Shown here piece after piece: positions 48,901 through 50,830 of a stretch of DNA of 50,830 bases. The translations under genes and the position numbers were made by a program. The stretch's first letter is position 1. Each line of letters starts with the position of its first letter. The notes under the pieces are model-generated. The model had not been told where the DNA came from and did no database searches. It worked only from the letters and a program-made list of their open reading frames with translations. Source of the stretch: Nocardioides immobilis (GTDB lineage: Bacteria; Actinomycetota; Actinomycetes; Propionibacteriales; Nocardioidaceae); NCBI RefSeq assembly GCF_003515065.1, contig NZ_QXGH01000046.1:1-50830 (forward strand), in the 5' to 3' direction.

Positions 48901-49938
48901 GTGGACAGCCTCCTGCACGACAGGGTCACCGAGGTGGTGCCGAGGATCCGTGAGGAGGCGGCGCGGACCGAGGCCGAGCGTCGGATCCCGACCGAGGTCC
49001 TGGCGGCCCTCATGGACGCCGGGCTGTTCGCCCTCGACCCTGTCGACGACCTGAGGCTGCAGGCGACCGAGCGGCTCGACGTCGTACGGCTGGTGGCCGG
49101 CGCCTGCGGATCGACCGGCTGGATGACCGCCAACGCCGCCGCTGCCCCGTGGCTGCTGGCCGCGTTCGCGAGCTCGGTGCGCGAGCGCGTCCGCGGCGAG
49201 CCCGGCGTCGACCCGTTGGTGGCCTTCAGTCTCGAGCCCGCCGGGCGGGTCGAGGAGCGCGACGGCGAGCTGTGGCTCTCCGGCACCTGGCCGGGTGTCA
49301 GCGGAGCGACGTACGCGAACTGGCTGGTGCTGAGCGCGCGGCGGTCGTCCTCCGACGGCCCGGGCCCGGTGGGCCTGGTGGTCGTGCCGGCCTCCGACTG
49401 CACGCTGACCGCGTCCGTCGACAGCATCGGTCTCACGGCGGCAGGCGCACAGGACGTCGCCGTCTCCGGCGTCGCGCTGCCGACGGATGCGTGGACCGCT
49501 CCCGAGGACGGATCCCACGGTCCGCTCACGCCGGTCGGCGCCCTGGCCGCGATGGCACTGGTCGGAGCGGCGCAGGGAGCTTTGGACGAGCACCTCCAGC
49601 AGGTACGACGACGCGTCGACATCACCCACGGCGGCGAGGACGTGAGCGCGGCCGGTCTGTCGCCGGCCCGCATCGGTCGGGCCGCCTCGCAGCTCGACGC
49701 CGCCGTCCACGTGCTCGTCGCGCGGATGCCCGACCCGGACGGGCTGCCCCAGGAGCCGCTCGAGCAGCAGCGGTTCGCCGTGGAGCGCGCGGTCGAGGGC
49801 GCAGAGCTGGTGTTCAGCAGCGTGCGCGGGCACGCGCTCGACAACGGCGACCCGGTGGCGCGGCTGTGGCGAGACGTGCAGGTCGGCGCCCACCACACCC
49901 GTGCCCTCCTCGGCTGGCTGCGCACCCTCGGGAGCTAG
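48901..49938 (+). CDS. Shortened acyl-CoA-dehydrogenase-family protein (HsaA-related)
   Basis: A 345-residue protein, about 45 residues shorter than the other three. Recognisable segments are DAGLFALDPVDD, ACGSTGWMTANAAAAPWLLA, ELWLSGTWPGVSGATYANWL, DSIGLTAAGAQDVAVSGVAL, and HALDNGDPVARLWRDVQVGA. The regions around the flavin-facing SSG motif (here GVSGATYA) are altered, so it may have lost catalysis or act as a partner subunit of the divergent enzyme. GTG 48901 follows a leaderless hexamer. Family membership is clear, activity is not. Confidence 0.75.
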   Translation: MDSLLHDRVTEVVPRIREEAARTEAERRIPTEVLAALMDAGLFALDPVDDLRLQATERLDVVRLVAGACGSTGWMTANAAAAPWLLAAFASSVRERVRGEPGVDPLVAFSLEPAGRVEERDGELWLSGTWPGVSGATYANWLVLSARRSSSDGPGPVGLVVVPASDCTLTASVDSIGLTAAGAQDVAVSGVALPTDAWTAPEDGSHGPLTPVGALAAMALVGAAQGALDEHLQQVRRRVDITHGGEDVSAAGLSPARIGRAASQLDAAVHVLVARMPDPDGLPQEPLEQQRFAVERAVEGAELVFSSVRGHALDNGDPVARLWRDVQVGAHHTRALLGWLRTLGS

Positions 49939-49945
49939 CGCGTCG

Positions 49946-50710
49946 CTAGACGCCCGGCTCGTCGCGGAGCGCCGTCCGCAGGAGTGCGAGCTCGTCGCCG
50001 GTCAGCCCGTGGTCCAGCAGGAACCGGGCGCCGCCACCGGCATCCGCCTGGAGCCACTCGACGAAGCGGGCGAACCCGACGCCGTCGACCGCCATCACGC
50101 CCTGGGCGACCGCCGGCAGGTTCCGGTACGCCGGGATCCGCACCAGGCGCTCCCGCACCCGGTGCTGCCGCTCGGCCGTCATCACGTAGTCGTCGATGAT
50201 CGCCTCCGCCAGCACGCCCACCGCGTCGAGCAGCACCGCAGCGAGCACGCCGGTGCGGTCCTTCCCCGCCGCGCAGTGGAAGACGACACCGTGCCTTGCC
50301 GGGTCCCCGATCAGTCGGGCGGCCGTCACGATCGACGGCGCGCTCCCCACCAGCAGCTGCTGGTAGAGCAGTCCGAGGTCGGTGGTCCGGGAGTCGGGCA
50401 CCACCACGTCGAGGAGCGTCGACTCCCCCTTGCGGACCGGCAGGTTGACGACCTCCACGTCCTGCGTGCCCAGCAGGCCGTGACCCTCGCGAGCCGCCTC
50501 CGCGGGCAGCCGGAGGTCGACGATCGTCCGTAGCCGGCGGATGCCGACGAGCTGGGCGACGTCGGCCTCGGTGGCCTCCTGGAGCGTGCTGGCGCGGAAC
50601 ACCACCCCGCGCCGGGTGCAGCCTCCGTCGCTCAACGGCAGGCCGCCGAGGTCGCGGACGTTGTCGACCTCGGCGAGGTCGACCCAGCGCTCGGCGTTCG
50701 ACGTGCTCAC
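49946..50710 (-). CDS. Protein-tyrosine / dual-specificity phosphatase
   Basis: A 254-residue phosphatase of the bacterial Y_phosphatase3 (MptpB/LipA-like) family. The P-loop HCAAGKDRTG supplies the nucleophilic Cys and Arg, with the extra Lys and Asp typical of the group that can also attack phosphoinositides. The N-terminal DNVRDLGGLPLSDGGCTRRG is the usual family opening. It would be cytoplasmic or secreted without a signal. GTG 50710 is chosen because GAGGAAGG lies about 7 nt upstream; an open frame continues further but without homology. It is convergent with the 48901-49938 gene, 7 bp apart. Confidence 0.87.
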   Translation of the reverse strand: MSTSNAERWVDLAEVDNVRDLGGLPLSDGGCTRRGVVFRASTLQEATEADVAQLVGIRRLRTIVDLRLPAEAAREGHGLLGTQDVEVVNLPVRKGESTLLDVVVPDSRTTDLGLLYQQLLVGSAPSIVTAARLIGDPARHGVVFHCAAGKDRTGVLAAVLLDAVGVLAEAIIDDYVMTAERQHRVRERLVRIPAYRNLPAVAQGVMAVDGVGFARFVEWLQADAGGGARFLLDHGLTGDELALLRTALRDEPGV

Positions 50711-50830
50711 TGGACTACCTTCCTCGCGTCGGCGGTCCTGGACGGGCCGCTGATGCACCCCAGGTGCCGTCGGGTCACTGCCCTGCTCGCTCGACCCCTT
50801 GAGGTCCACGATGAGTTCTGCAGGGCCCGG
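50711..50830. other. Upstream region of the phosphatase gene
   Basis: No convincing gene is seen on either strand in this last 120 bp. It holds the ribosome-binding site GAGGAAGG of the phosphatase and presumably its promoter, but no clear -10 hexamer was found. Confidence 0.4.

Overview
The window is high-GC DNA with actinobacterial gene content. The best guess is a Nocardioides-like member of the Propionibacteriales. This is inferred from the large Lys/Ala-rich principal sigma factor, a ParC/ParE-type topoisomerase pair, an LprG-P55-type lipoprotein/exporter pair, a DUF222-HNH gene, and many promoters of the form TANNNT followed 6-7 nt later by an ATG or GTG start codon (leaderless transcripts). 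No rRNA, tRNA or CRISPR array was seen.

Region 1 (1-17.5 kb) is mostly housekeeping. The left edge is the end of an IS3-type element inserted in an already broken DUF222-HNH gene. Then come topoisomerase IV subunit A, an LprG-like lipoprotein with its MFS exporter, a beta-carbonic anhydrase, a helix-turn-helix regulator, an aldose-1-epimerase-like protein, topoisomerase IV subunit B (opposite strand), a small zinc-finger protein, an EamA permease, an MmpS-like membrane protein, the principal sigma factor and a secreted FG-GAP protein. The region ends in decay: a TetR stub translationally coupled to a lipase gene with a one-base frameshift.

Region 2 (17.5-23.6 kb) is a tight minus-strand operon. 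In order of transcription it encodes a TetR regulator, an alpha/beta hydrolase, a Baeyer-Villiger monooxygenase, a ChoD-like GMC oxidoreductase, a GXWXG/DUF4334 protein and an enoyl-CoA-hydratase-family protein. A 35-bp near-perfect palindrome sits on its promoter.

Region 3 (23.6-36.5 kb) looks like a catabolic regulon for an alicyclic, aryl-ketone or steroid-like substrate. An eight-gene minus-strand operon encodes an HSL-type esterase, an SDR, a phenylacetone-monooxygenase-like BVMO, an HsaD-like meta-cleavage hydrolase, a 68-residue stand-alone C-terminal domain of 4-hydroxy-2-oxovalerate aldolase, an HsaA-like monooxygenase, an HsaC-like extradiol dioxygenase and a KstD-like flavoprotein. 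Divergent from it are an HsaB-like flavin reductase and an IclR regulator. Nearby are a second HsaA-like enzyme, a quinone-oxidoreductase-like MDR and two small proteins, one with a Dabb domain. A 17-bp box, ATCCCGGnCAnYGGGAC, occurs three times in this region. It lies 28-30 nt upstream of five possible -10 hexamers, which suggests one activator, plausibly the IclR protein, controls the set.

Region 4 (36.5-50.8 kb) is mixed: a PheA/TfdB-type FAD monooxygenase with a large ATPase-LuxR regulator, a CGNR regulator beside a small zinc-ribbon protein, SppA, a GNAT acetyltransferase, a class F-like sortase coupled to a DUF3494 ice-binding-type surface protein, a LysR/EamA divergent pair, two more HsaA/acyl-CoA-dehydrogenase-like enzymes in divergent orientation, and a tyrosine phosphatase.

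All functions are inferred from sequence motifs and remembered family features. No database search was run.
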